64,000 nucleotides of DNA from Oryzibacter oryziterrae (GTDB lineage: Bacteria; Pseudomonadota; Alphaproteobacteria; Rhizobiales; Pleomorphomonadaceae), in the NCBI RefSeq assembly GCF_021864535.1, contig NZ_JAKJIC010000009.1:62001-126000 (forward strand). Direction: 5' to 3'. How positions within the stretch are numbered: position 1 is the first letter of the stretch; each line of letters starts with the position of its first letter. The notes beneath the pieces are model-generated. The model was given only the letters and a program-made list of their open reading frames with translations, searched no databases and had not been told where the DNA came from. Positions 18,646-27,049 of the stretch are shown one piece after another. The position numbers and the translations under genes are program-made.

Positions 18646-21600
18646 TCAAGCCTTTTGGAAATAGGCCTGCAACGGACGAACTTCACGCACACCGGTCGCC
18701 CAGGCCTCTATCCCGCGCGCCGCAGCGATTGATCCTGCCAAAGTGGTATAATACGGAACTTTCTGCAAGAGGGCAGCGCGCCGGAGCGAACGACTGTCGC
18801 TCAGCGCCTGGCGTCCGTCGGTGGTGTTGAACACCAGATGCACTTCGCCATTCTTGATGGAGTCCACGATATGCGGACGCCCCTCGAGAACCTTGTTGAC
18901 CTGGTGCGAAACAACGCCATTGGCCACCAGATAGCGGTGCGTACCGCCGGTTGCCATCACCTTGAAGCCCACGGCCTGCAGACGCTTCACGGCGTCGAGC
19001 ACCCGCGGCTTGTCCGAATCGCGCACGGACACGAACACCGTACCGGCCGTCGGCACCTTGGTGCCCGAACCGAGCTGCGCCTTGGCGAAGGCCACCGCGA
19101 AGTTCTTGTCGAGGCCCATGACTTCGCCGGTCGAGCGCATTTCCGGCCCGAGCAACGTATCGACACCGGGGAAGCGCGCAAACGGGAACACCGCTTCCTT
19201 GACGGCGATATGCTCGAGCGGCTCGTCCCTCAGGGCAAAATCGGCGAGCTTCTCACCGGCCATCAGGCGCGCGGCGATCTTCGCCACCGGCTTGCCGATG
19301 GTCTTGGCCACGAAGGGCACCGTGCGCGAGGCGCGCGGATTGACCTCAAGGATGTAGATCACCCCGTCCTTGATGGCATATTGCACATTCATCAGGCCGA
19401 CGACGTTGAGCGCCCGCGCAAGACCGGCGGTCTGGCGCTTGAGCTCGGCGACCATGTCATCGCCCAGTGAATAGCTGGGCAGCGAGCAGGCGCTGTCACC
19501 GGAGTGAATACCGGCTTCCTCGATATGCTCCATGACGCCGGCAACGAACACGTCCTTGCCGTCACACAGCGCATCGACGTCCACTTCGATGGCGTCGCTG
19601 AGATAGCGATCGAACAGCAGCGGGCTCTTGCCCAGCACCATGTTGATCTGGCCGGTCTTGTCGTTGGGATATTGCGCCTTGACGTCCGCCGGTACCAGCG
19701 CCGGCAGCGTTCCGCTCAGATAGGCGTCGAAGCCCTCTTCGCTGCGCACGATCTCCATGGCGCGGCCGCCCAGCACGTAGGACGGGCGAACCACCAGCGG
19801 GAAGTCGAGTTCGGCCGCGATGAGACGTGCCTGCTCGATCGAATAGGCGATGCCGTTCTTCGGCTGCTTGAGGCCGAGCTTGTCGAGCAGACGCTTGAAG
19901 CGATCGCGGTCTTCGGCAAGATCGATGGCATCAGGCGACGTGCCGAGGATCGGAATGCCGGCCCGCTCAAGCGCATCGGCGAGCTTGAGCGGAGTCTGGC
20001 CACCGAACTGTACGATCACGCCATGCAGCGTGCCGTTCTGCTGCTCGACGCGCAGGATTTCCAGCACGTCCTCGGCCGTCAGCGGCTCGAAATACAGGCG
20101 ATCAGAGGTGTCATAGTCGGTCGACACGGTCTCCGGATTGCAGTTGACCATGATAGTCTCATAGCCGGCGTCGCTGAGCGCGAAGCAGGCATGACAGCAG
20201 CAATAGTCGAACTCGATACCCTGACCGATGCGGTTGGGTCCGCCGCCCAGAATGACGACCTTCTTGGCATTCGACGGCCGAGCTTCATCGGCGACAGCGC
20301 CGGCGAAGGGTGTCTCATAAGTCGAATACATGTAGGCGGTCGGCGACGCGAACTCGGCCGCGCAGGTGTCGATGCGCTTGTAGACCGGATGAACATCAAG
20401 CGAGTCGCGCAGGGCCTTCACATCGGCGACCGGCTGGCGGGAGAGCTCGGCGAGACGCGCGTCGGCAAAGCCCATGGCCTTGAGCCGGCGCAGCCAGGGC
20501 GCGGTCGCCGGCAGCCCGTTCTCGCGAACCTTCTGCTCCACGTCCACGATCTCGCGGATCTCGTTCAGGAACCACGGATCGATCTTGGAGATCGCGTGGA
20601 TCTCCTCGGTCGACATGCCGCGGCGCATGGCCTCGGCGACATAGCGGATACGATCCGGCGTCGGCGTGCCGAGAACGGCGCGCAGGCTGTTGTGCAGCTC
20701 ACCCGACGGCACTTCGATCTCGTTGAGACCGGTAAGACCCGTCTCGAGACCACGCAACGCCTTCTGCAGCGACTCCTGGAAGGTGCGGCCGATCGCCATC
20801 ACCTCGCCAACCGACTTCATGGCGGTGGTCAGCGTCGGCTCGGCGCCGGGGAACTTCTCGAAGGCAAAGCGGGGGATCTTGGTGACCACGTAATCGATGG
20901 TCGGCTCGAAGGCGGCCGGTGTGGCCCCGCCGGTAATGTCGTTGGCCAGCTCGTCCAGCGTATAGCCCACGGCAAGGCGCGCCGCCACCTTGGCGATCGG
21001 GAAGCCGGTCGCCTTCGACGCCAGCGCCGAGGAGCGCGACACGCGCGGGTTCATCTCGATGACGATCATGCGGCCGTTGGCGGGGTTGACCGCGAACTGG
21101 ACGTTGGAACCGCCCGTCTCGACGCCGATCTCGCGCAGCACCGCGCAGGAGGCGTTGCGCATGATCTGGTATTCCTTGTCCGTCAACGTCAGCGCCGGCG
21201 CGACGGTGATGGAGTCGCCGGTGTGCACGCCCATCGGATCGAAATTCTCGATCGAGCAGATGATGATGCAATTGTCGTCCTTGTCACGGACGACTTCCAT
21301 CTCGAACTCTTTCCAGCCGAGCACCGATTCTTCCACCAGCACTTCGTTGGTGGGCGAGGCCTCGATGCCCGACATGACGATGTCGTAGAGTTCTTCGATG
21401 GTATAGGCGATGCCGCCACCGGTGCCGCCCATGGTGAAGGACGGGCGGATGATCGCCGGCAGACCCGTCACCTTGTAGGCTTCCAGCGCCTGCAGGCGGG
21501 CCGTGAGGTTATACTCCTCGCGGCGAGCCTTCTCGTCCATCTCCCATTCGCCGTCAAAGGCCGCCAGCGCCTTGGCGCGGGCTTCGGGATCGGTGTGCTT

Positions 21601-22131
21601 GTCGGCAACCGCCGCCTTGCGGGCCTCATATTCGGCGCGGAACTTCTGCTTCAGCGCGGAGGTATTGACGAACGCCGCCTTCGGTGTGTCGAGGCCGATG
21701 CGCGTCATCGCCTCGCGGAACAGTTCACGATCCTCGGCCTTGTCGATGGCCTCGGCGGTCGCGCCGATCATCTCGACGCCGAACTTCTCGAGCACGCCCA
21801 TCTTCTTCAGCGACAGAGCCGTGTTGAGCGCCGTCTGTCCGCCCATGGTCGGCAGCAGGGCCATGCGCTCGTCGGGACGGGCAGCCCGTTCGCGTTCGAT
21901 GATCTTCGCAACGATCTCAGGCGTGATCGGCTCGATATAGGTCGCGTCGGCCAACTCCGGATCGGTCATGATCGTCGCCGGATTGGAGTTGATCAGGACG
22001 ATGCGATAGCCTTCCGCCTTCAGAGCCTTGCACGCCTGCGTGCCCGAATAATCGAATTCGCAGGCTTGGCCGATCACGATAGGACCGGCGCCGATGATGA
22101 GGATGGAGTCGATATCGGTACGTCTGGGCAT
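18646..22131 (-). CDS. carB: Carbamoyl-phosphate synthase large subunit
   Basis: CarB makes carbamoyl phosphate from ammonia (delivered by CarA), bicarbonate and two ATP, for arginine and pyrimidine synthesis. The 1161-residue protein starts [21 protein letters not shown] at 22131. It has two ATP-grasp halves: the first with [10 protein letters not shown] and [16 protein letters not shown], the second with [17 protein letters not shown] and [16 protein letters not shown]-terminal methylglyoxal-synthase-like allosteric domain follows ([31 protein letters not shown]). A longer open frame upstream to 22374 is not family-like. Its partner carA lies about 18 kb away on the other strand. Confidence 0.97.
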   Translation of the reverse strand: MPRRTDIDSILIIGAGPIVIGQACEFDYSGTQACKALKAEGYRIVLINSNPATIMTDPELADATYIEPITPEIVAKIIERERAARPDERMALLPTMGGQTALNTALSLKKMGVLEKFGVEMIGATAEAIDKAEDRELFREAMTRIGLDTPKAAFVNTSALKQKFRAEYEARKAAVADKHTDPEARAKALAAFDGEWEMDEKARREEYNLTARLQALEAYKVTGLPAIIRPSFTMGGTGGGIAYTIEELYDIVMSGIEASPTNEVLVEESVLGWKEFEMEVVRDKDDNCIIICSIENFDPMGVHTGDSITVAPALTLTDKEYQIMRNASCAVLREIGVETGGSNVQFAVNPANGRMIVIEMNPRVSRSSALASKATGFPIAKVAARLAVGYTLDELANDITGGATPAAFEPTIDYVVTKIPRFAFEKFPGAEPTLTTAMKSVGEVMAIGRTFQESLQKALRGLETGLTGLNEIEVPSGELHNSLRAVLGTPTPDRIRYVAEAMRRGMSTEEIHAISKIDPWFLNEIREIVDVEQKVRENGLPATAPWLRRLKAMGFADARLAELSRQPVADVKALRDSLDVHPVYKRIDTCAAEFASPTAYMYSTYETPFAGAVADEARPSNAKKVVILGGGPNRIGQGIEFDYCCCHACFALSDAGYETIMVNCNPETVSTDYDTSDRLYFEPLTAEDVLEILRVEQQNGTLHGVIVQFGGQTPLKLADALERAGIPILGTSPDAIDLAEDRDRFKRLLDKLGLKQPKNGIAYSIEQARLIAAELDFPLVVRPSYVLGGRAMEIVRSEEGFDAYLSGTLPALVPADVKAQYPNDKTGQINMVLGKSPLLFDRYLSDAIEVDVDALCDGKDVFVAGVMEHIEEAGIHSGDSACSLPSYSLGDDMVAELKRQTAGLARALNVVGLMNVQYAIKDGVIYILEVNPRASRTVPFVAKTIGKPVAKIAARLMAGEKLADFALRDEPLEHIAVKEAVFPFARFPGVDTLLGPEMRSTGEVMGLDKNFAVAFAKAQLGSGTKVPTAGTVFVSVRDSDKPRVLDAVKRLQAVGFKVMATGGTHRYLVANGVVSHQVNKVLEGRPHIVDSIKNGEVHLVFNTTDGRQALSDSRSLRRAALLQKVPYYTTLAGSIAAARGIEAWATGVREVRPLQAYFQKA

Positions 22132-22471
22132 CTTCGCTCGCGTGTCATCGCGACCGGCGTCCCTGAGGGCGTCGGTCGGCGCGGGTTCCAGAATGGGTGA
22201 TCGTCGATCAGATCGTTGGCGCGGCTTATAGAGTAAAAGCACCGCGCCGCAAACCCCTTGGGCAGTGCTTTCCGGCACTTTCTTCACCATTCCCCCCAAG
22301 CGGCCACCCGCGGCAGCGCGACGCCTTGCCACCGGCGCCGCCGCAGCAAAAGCTCGACGACGGTTTCCGCTCAATGAAAAAAGGCGCTATGAGCTATCTT
22401 TCACAGGCGCCGCAGGGTTGGGCGGCCCGTAAGAACCCAAGGTTAAATGCGATCTTGGTGGAGGCAATCAC
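22132..22471. other. Divergent intergenic region between carB and the metallopeptidase gene
   Basis: This should hold the carB promoter on the minus strand and that of the metallopeptidase gene on the plus strand. Open frames here are extensions of the flanking frames. I see no attenuator or pyrimidine-leader structure that I could defend. Confidence 0.4.
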
Positions 22472-23386
22472 ATGCGGTGGCAGGGACGGCGGCAGAGCGA
22501 CAACGTGGAAGACTACCGCGACGGCGGTGGATCGCAGCAGGCTGGTGGCGGCTTCCGCCTGCCCGGCGGCAACTTCGGCGGTGGAGGACGGCGCGGCGGC
22601 GGCCTTTCGATCGGAACGCTGATCGTGCTCGGCGTCATCCTCTGGATGCTCGGCATCAATCCGCTGGTGCTGCTCGACGGCAACATGAACCTCACCGGGA
22701 CGGACAGCTTCCAGCAGCAGCGCCCGCAGCAGAGCAGCAACAGCAACGACGAAATGAAACAATTCGTCGCCACCGTCCTCGCCGACACAGAGGACACCTG
22801 GACCGAGATCTTCAAGGCCTCCGGCGAGCACTACAAGCCGACGCCCCTGGTGCTGTTCTCGCGCTCCCTCCCCTCCGCCTGCGGCTTTGCCAGCGCAGCG
22901 AGCGGGCCTTTCTATTGCCCGGGTGACAAGAAGATCTACATCGACCTCGCCTTCTATCAGGAACTGCGCCAGAAGTTCGACGCCCCCGGCGACTTCGCCC
23001 AGGCCTATGTGATCGCCCACGAAGTCGGCCATCACGTGCAGGATCTCCTCGGCATCCTCCCGGACTTCAATCGCAAGCGTCAGGCGATGTCGCAGAGCGA
23101 CTCCAACGCCTACTCGGTTCGCATCGAACTGCAGGCTGATTGCTTCGCCGGCGTCTGGGGTGCCTACGCCCAGCAGAAGGGGATTCTCGAGCGCGGCGAC
23201 CTCGAAGAGGCCCTCAACGCCGCCGTCCAGATCGGCGACGATACGATCCAGAAACGGATGCAGGGCTACGTCGTGCCCGAAAGTTTCAATCATGGCACAT
23301 CTGCCCAGCGAAAGCGGTGGTTCGCGAAGGGATTCGACGCGGGCAGCATTGACGCTTGCGATACTTTGGCCGCAAAGACCCTCTAG
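22472..23386 (+). CDS. ypfJ: Neutral zinc metallopeptidase, YpfJ family
   Basis: This 304-residue protein has a Gly- and Arg-rich N-terminus (1-46), one transmembrane helix (about 47-69) and a large domain with a zincin motif H183-E-V-G-H187-H. It is followed by ELQADCFAGVWG, whose Glu/Asp residues are the likely third zinc ligand region. This is the YpfJ / putative neutral zinc metallopeptidase (PF04228) pattern. The peptidase domain should face the periplasm. The substrate is unknown. The ATG follows GGTGGAGGC at good spacing. The MFS gene after it starts 44 bases downstream and may be co-transcribed. Confidence 0.9.
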   Translation: MRWQGRRQSDNVEDYRDGGGSQQAGGGFRLPGGNFGGGGRRGGGLSIGTLIVLGVILWMLGINPLVLLDGNMNLTGTDSFQQQRPQQSSNSNDEMKQFVATVLADTEDTWTEIFKASGEHYKPTPLVLFSRSLPSACGFASAASGPFYCPGDKKIYIDLAFYQELRQKFDAPGDFAQAYVIAHEVGHHVQDLLGILPDFNRKRQAMSQSDSNAYSVRIELQADCFAGVWGAYAQQKGILERGDLEEALNAAVQIGDDTIQKRMQGYVVPESFNHGTSAQRKRWFAKGFDAGSIDACDTLAAKTL

Positions 23387-23430
23387 CAGCCCATCGATGT
23401 CCAGATCTCAGCAAGCGTAGGAAAGTACAA

Positions 23431-24636
23431 ATGTCCGCCAAGACGTCCGGTCGCGGTTTGTTGTTCGTCTACCTGACAGTCCTCCTGGACGTGATCGGCA
23501 TCGGCATGATCATCCCGGTGATCCCCGCGCTGATCACGTCACTGACGGGCGACAGCCTCGACCAGGCGGCCTATGTGGGCGGCACCATGATGTTCGTCTA
23601 CGCCGGCATGCAGTTCATCTGTGCGCCGATCATCGGCAACCTGTCGGATCGCTTCGGCCGGCGACCGCTGTTGCTGATCTCGGTACTGACTTTCGGCTTC
23701 GACAATTTGATCTGTGCGCTGGCGCCCTCGATGCCCTGGCTGTTCCTCGGCCGCTTCCTTGCCGGCATCTCCGGCGGCAGCTATACCACCGCCGGAGCTT
23801 ACATTGCCGACGTCTCCGCGCCCGACAAGCGTGCCCGCAACTATGGCTTGATGGGCATGATGTTCGGTGTCGGCTTCGTGCTGGGGCCGGTGCTCGGCGG
23901 TCTCGTCGGCTCCATCAGCCCCCGCGCGCCCTTCTTTGCCGCCGCCGGCCTGTCGCTGCTGAATGCGGGTTTCGGCTACCTCTTCCTTCAGGAAAGCGTG
24001 CCGCCGGAAGCCCGACGCCCGTTCTCCTGGAAACGCGCCAATCCTTTCGGTGCCATGAAGGCCATGGCCGGCCACAAGGGCCTGCTCGGCCTTGCCCTGA
24101 TCGTCATCGTCGCCCAGATCGCCCATGACGCCAATCCGTCCGTCTGGGCCTTTTCCGGCAAGCTGCGCTTTGGCTGGACCGAGCGGGACGTCGGGCTGTC
24201 GCTGGCCGCCGTCGGTGTTGCCATGGCCATCGTCATGGGCGGGCTGATCGGCCCGATCGTCAAGCGCTTCGGCGAGAAGCGCGCCGCTCTGATCGGCCTC
24301 ACCCTGTCGTCGTTGGGATTTGTCGGCTATGCCTTCGCGCCATCCAGCGCCGCCATGCTCGCCTTCATCCCGCTGTTCGCCTTCATCGGCCTCATCGAAC
24401 CGTCACTGAAGTCCATCGCGGTCACACGCATTCCTGACAACGCCCAAGGCGAGTTGCAGGGCGCCATTGCCAGTCTGAAGAGCCTGACCATGACGCTGTC
24501 GCCGCTCCTGATGACGCGACTGTTCGGCTATTTCTCCGCCCCGGCTGCGCCGATCTATTTCCCTGGCGCTCCGTTTCTCTGCGCTGCGCTCCTGATGTTC
24601 CTCGGCCTCGGCATCCTGCTGGGACAGGACGTCTGA
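23431..24636 (+). CDS. TCR/Tet family MFS efflux transporter
   Basis: The 401-residue protein starts at the ATG at 23431, preceded by TAGGAAAG. It has twelve hydrophobic segments and the TetA-type sequence pattern: LLDVIGIGMIIPVIPALI in TM1, motif A GNLSDRFGRRPLLLISV between TM2 and TM3, and GRFLAGISGGSYTTAGAYIADVS with PDKRARNYGLMGMMFGVGFVLGP in TM4-TM5. Proteins like this export tetracycline or other small drugs by proton antiport. Chromosomal homologues without a TetR-type regulator nearby often have an unknown substrate, and none is adjacent here. I would not call it tetracycline resistance without testing. Confidence 0.87.
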   Translation: MSAKTSGRGLLFVYLTVLLDVIGIGMIIPVIPALITSLTGDSLDQAAYVGGTMMFVYAGMQFICAPIIGNLSDRFGRRPLLLISVLTFGFDNLICALAPSMPWLFLGRFLAGISGGSYTTAGAYIADVSAPDKRARNYGLMGMMFGVGFVLGPVLGGLVGSISPRAPFFAAAGLSLLNAGFGYLFLQESVPPEARRPFSWKRANPFGAMKAMAGHKGLLGLALIVIVAQIAHDANPSVWAFSGKLRFGWTERDVGLSLAAVGVAMAIVMGGLIGPIVKRFGEKRAALIGLTLSSLGFVGYAFAPSSAAMLAFIPLFAFIGLIEPSLKSIAVTRIPDNAQGELQGAIASLKSLTMTLSPLLMTRLFGYFSAPAAPIYFPGAPFLCAALLMFLGLGILLGQDV

Positions 24637-24671
24637 GGACCGCTGACAGCGCCTGACGTAGCGAGATGCAA

Positions 24672-24696
24672 ATCTGTCTCCCCCAAGGAGACAGAT
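24672..24696 (+). promoter_or_regulatory. Hairpin that masks the Shine-Dalgarno sequence of the DUF5680 gene
   Basis: A perfect 10-bp inverted repeat (ATCTGTCTCC at 24672-24681, GGAGACAGAT at 24687-24696) has a 5-base loop CCCAA. The right arm contains the ribosome binding site (AAGGAG, 24685-24690) and ends one base before the ATG at 24698. If the hairpin folds, the ribosome binding site is paired, so translation should be low unless something opens it. No U-tract follows, which argues against a terminator. Confidence 0.6.
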
Positions 24697-24697
24697 C

Positions 24698-25153
24698 ATG
24701 CCCGATCTCAACAGCTTCATCATCCGCGCCAAGGCCGCGACTTACGCCGGCGGCGGGGCCAACGCCCCCAGCAGCCGGACCGCTTCACACGATCTCGCCT
24801 TTGCCCATGGCGACTTCCGCTATCTCGACAGTTATTTTGGCGGCAGCGACTTCGCCGGCCAGGAAACGGTCTGGCTGCGCGACGAACCCGTTTGGGTGAT
24901 GAACTATTTCGGGCGCATCCTGCGCGACGATCTGATCACCGGCCATCAGGCCGGTATCCTGATCAAGGCGGCGCTGAGCGCGCTTTACACCGAAAGCCGT
25001 TTTCTCGGCGGTCATCGCTTCGCCCAAGAGGATCTTCTCTACATCGACATGTCCGACGGCGATTTCAGCAACTTCTTTGGCTATGAGGAGATCCGGCGCA
25101 AGGATGTCAGGGTCTATGAGTTGCGCTATTGCGGCGGCCGGGTGCGTCCTTGA
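24698..25153 (+). CDS. DUF5680 domain protein
   Basis: This 151-residue cytosolic protein carries the DUF5680 pattern: FIIRAKAATYAGGG at the N-terminus, SHDLAFAHGDFRYLDSYFGG, FAGQETVWLRDEPVWVMNYFG, then GILIKAALSALY and a C-terminal YELRYCGGRV. The domain occurs alone or behind helix-turn-helix domains in many bacteria. Its function is unknown. AAGGAG is seven bases before the ATG but is paired in a perfect hairpin (see 24672-24696). It stands 61 bases after the MFS gene, so it could be co-transcribed with it. Confidence 0.8.
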   Translation: MPDLNSFIIRAKAATYAGGGANAPSSRTASHDLAFAHGDFRYLDSYFGGSDFAGQETVWLRDEPVWVMNYFGRILRDDLITGHQAGILIKAALSALYTESRFLGGHRFAQEDLLYIDMSDGDFSNFFGYEEIRRKDVRVYELRYCGGRVRP

Positions 25154-25338
25154 ACCTCATGCCTGCGCCCGCTTCCCAGGAGTATAGCAAGGAACATTTG
25201 GACCGCGGGAGTTGCTTGCGTTCCTGCAAATGCCCAAAAGGCATTTCATGAAAACTAAACGGCTTTCTGCTATACCCATCTCGCCGCATGTGGGAACCGA
25301 GGGGATCCTGCCGACGGCACATAACTTGGAGTTTCAAC

Positions 25339-25623
25339 GTGAAGTCATTTCTTCTTGCCACTTGCGCCTGCGTCATGGTCGGCTCGCTTCCGTCGATCGC
25401 ACTTGCTGGCGACAAGGTGGATATGGCCAACGTCACCTGCCAGCAGTTCCTGGCTGATCAGGACGGCCTGCTGCCGACCCTGTTCTGGATCGACGGCTAT
25501 CTGAGCCATGCCTCCGGCAACACGGAAATCGATCCCGACCAGCTCGTCCAGAACGCCAAGGACATCGCTGCGTCCTGCCAGAGCGAGCCGGACAAGAAGG
25601 TCATGGACCTGCTCGAGCAGTAA
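25339..25623 (+). CDS. HdeA/HdeB family periplasmic protein
   Basis: The 94-residue protein starts at a GTG (25339) eight bases after TTGGAG. The signal peptide (MKSFLLATCACVMVGSLPSI, then ALAG) leaves a mature protein of about 71 residues. That part holds the HdeA layout: VTCQQFLA with the first cysteine, LFWIDGYLSHASG and AASCQSEPDKKVMDLL with the second cysteine, which should form the family's single disulfide. HdeA in enteric bacteria is an acid-activated chaperone. In alphaproteobacteria the role is less clear. A strong terminator follows, so it is a single-gene unit. Confidence 0.8.
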   Translation: MKSFLLATCACVMVGSLPSIALAGDKVDMANVTCQQFLADQDGLLPTLFWIDGYLSHASGNTEIDPDQLVQNAKDIAASCQSEPDKKVMDLLEQ

Positions 25624-25660
25624 GCGCGTATCGACCGCGATCTGCGGGCGAGAGCCCATC

Positions 25661-25696
25661 AAGGCCCGGGGACGGAGAACGTCACCGGGCCTTTTT
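25661..25696 (+). terminator. Rho-independent terminator of the HdeA-like gene
   Basis: A long stem (AAGGCCCGG with CCGGGCCTT, plus an inner GACG/CGTC) encloses a GAGAA loop. It is followed by TTTC. It starts 38 bases past the stop codon. Confidence 0.85.
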
Positions 25697-25813
25697 CATG
25701 CCCATTTGCTGCAACGATCCATAACGGCCGCTCATCGATAGAAGCAAAATAATTCGCTTTTCGCCCCATAGGGGAGCCAGTAGCTTCAGGAAAACCACCC
25801 CGGAAGGATGGCC

Positions 25814-27034
25814 ATGTCCGACAAGCCGCAGATCCCCATTCCCGTTGTCTTGGTCTGTGGCTGCCTGATCGCCATCCTCACCTTTGGCCCTCGCTCCACC
25901 ATGGGCTTCCTGTTGACGCCCATGACCACCGCCAATGGCTGGAGCCGGGAGATCTTCGGGCTTGCCATTGCCATTCAGAACCTGGTCTGGGGCCTCGGCC
26001 AACCTTTCACCGGCCTGATCGCCGACCGCTTCGGCACCTGGAAGACGCTTACTTGTGGTGCGGCCCTCTATGCCCTGTCGCTGGCCCTGATGGCCGCGAC
26101 CACCTCTGCAAGCACGCTCCAGCTGACCGCCGGCGTACTGATGGGACTCGGCATCGCCGGCAGCGCCTTTTTCCTCGTGCTGGCCGCCTTCGCCCGACTG
26201 GTGCCCGAAAGCTTCCGCACCACGGCCTATGGCCTCGGCACCGCAGCCGGCTCCATGGGGCAGCTGCTGTTCGCCCCCCTTGGCCTCGCCACCATCGACC
26301 ATTTCGGCTACGCCAACGCGCTGCTGATTTTCGCGAGCCTTCTGGCCCTCGTGCCGCTCCTCGCCATCCCCTTGAAAGGCAAGCCCCGACCAGCCGGCGG
26401 CGCCAAGGCCTTGGCTGGCGATCAGGACCAGACCGTGCGCCAAGCGCTCACTGAAGCCTTCGGCCATCGTTCCTATCTGCTGCTGGTCGCCGGCTTCTTT
26501 GTCTGTGGCTTCCACGTGGCTTTCGTCACCACGCATCTGCCGCCTTATCTGATGGACAAGGGTCTAGATCCCCATTGGGGCGCCTGGGCGCTGGGACTGA
26601 TCGGGGCCTTCAACATTGCCGGCTCGCTCTTGTCTGGCCAGGCGTCGGCACGCTTCCCCAAGCGCTACGTCCTTTCGGTGATCTATTTCAGCCGCGCGGT
26701 GTCCTATGGATTGTTCTGGCTGCTGCCGGTGAGCCCCACCACGGTGATCCTCTTCGCGGCCTTCGCCGGACTCACCTGGCTGTCGACGGTGCCGCCCACC
26801 AACGGCCTTGTCGGCGTGATGTTCGGGACCCGCTATCTCGGCATGCTCACTGGCATCGCCTTCTTCTCGCACCAGGTCGGCGCCTTCCTGGGCGTATGGC
26901 TCGGCGGCAAGTTCTACGCGGCGACCGGCACTTATGACGGCGTCTGGGCCATCGGCGTGCTGCTGGGAGTTTTCGCCGGCGTCGTCAATCTGCCGATCAC
27001 CGAAACGCGGGTGAGCCGGCCGCTTCCGGCCTGA
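25814..27034 (+). CDS. MFS transporter, monocarboxylate/oxalate-formate type
   Basis: The 406-residue protein has twelve hydrophobic segments. The TM1 motif (GPRSTMGFLLTPMTTANGWSRE) and GLADRFG-like loop (GLIADRFGTWKTLTCGA) resemble the MCT/OFA branch of the MFS, which carries organic anions. GIAFFSHQVGAFLGVWLGGK is the typical TM10-TM11 region of that branch. I prefer the ATG at 25814 because GGAAGG is six bases ahead; an ATG at 25808 would overlap that site. It is a single-gene unit converging on ppdK with 15 bases between the stops. The substrate is unknown. Confidence 0.85.
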   Translation: MSDKPQIPIPVVLVCGCLIAILTFGPRSTMGFLLTPMTTANGWSREIFGLAIAIQNLVWGLGQPFTGLIADRFGTWKTLTCGAALYALSLALMAATTSASTLQLTAGVLMGLGIAGSAFFLVLAAFARLVPESFRTTAYGLGTAAGSMGQLLFAPLGLATIDHFGYANALLIFASLLALVPLLAIPLKGKPRPAGGAKALAGDQDQTVRQALTEAFGHRSYLLLVAGFFVCGFHVAFVTTHLPPYLMDKGLDPHWGAWALGLIGAFNIAGSLLSGQASARFPKRYVLSVIYFSRAVSYGLFWLLPVSPTTVILFAAFAGLTWLSTVPPTNGLVGVMFGTRYLGMLTGIAFFSHQVGAFLGVWLGGKFYAATGTYDGVWAIGVLLGVFAGVVNLPITETRVSRPLPA

Positions 27035-27049
27035 GCTCGTCCGACAGTC

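Noticed and set aside
19504-22200. An 898-codon plus-strand frame opposite carB
   Set aside because: It mirrors carB codons and has the same His/Arg/Gly-rich composition. Similar mirror frames lie opposite ppdK (27188-29752), uvrB (44170-46563), cpdB (47675-49771) and uvrC (57192-58604).
24672-24696. Terminator of the TetA-like MFS gene
   Set aside because: The stem is not followed by T residues and leads directly into a start codon, so a role in translation fits better.
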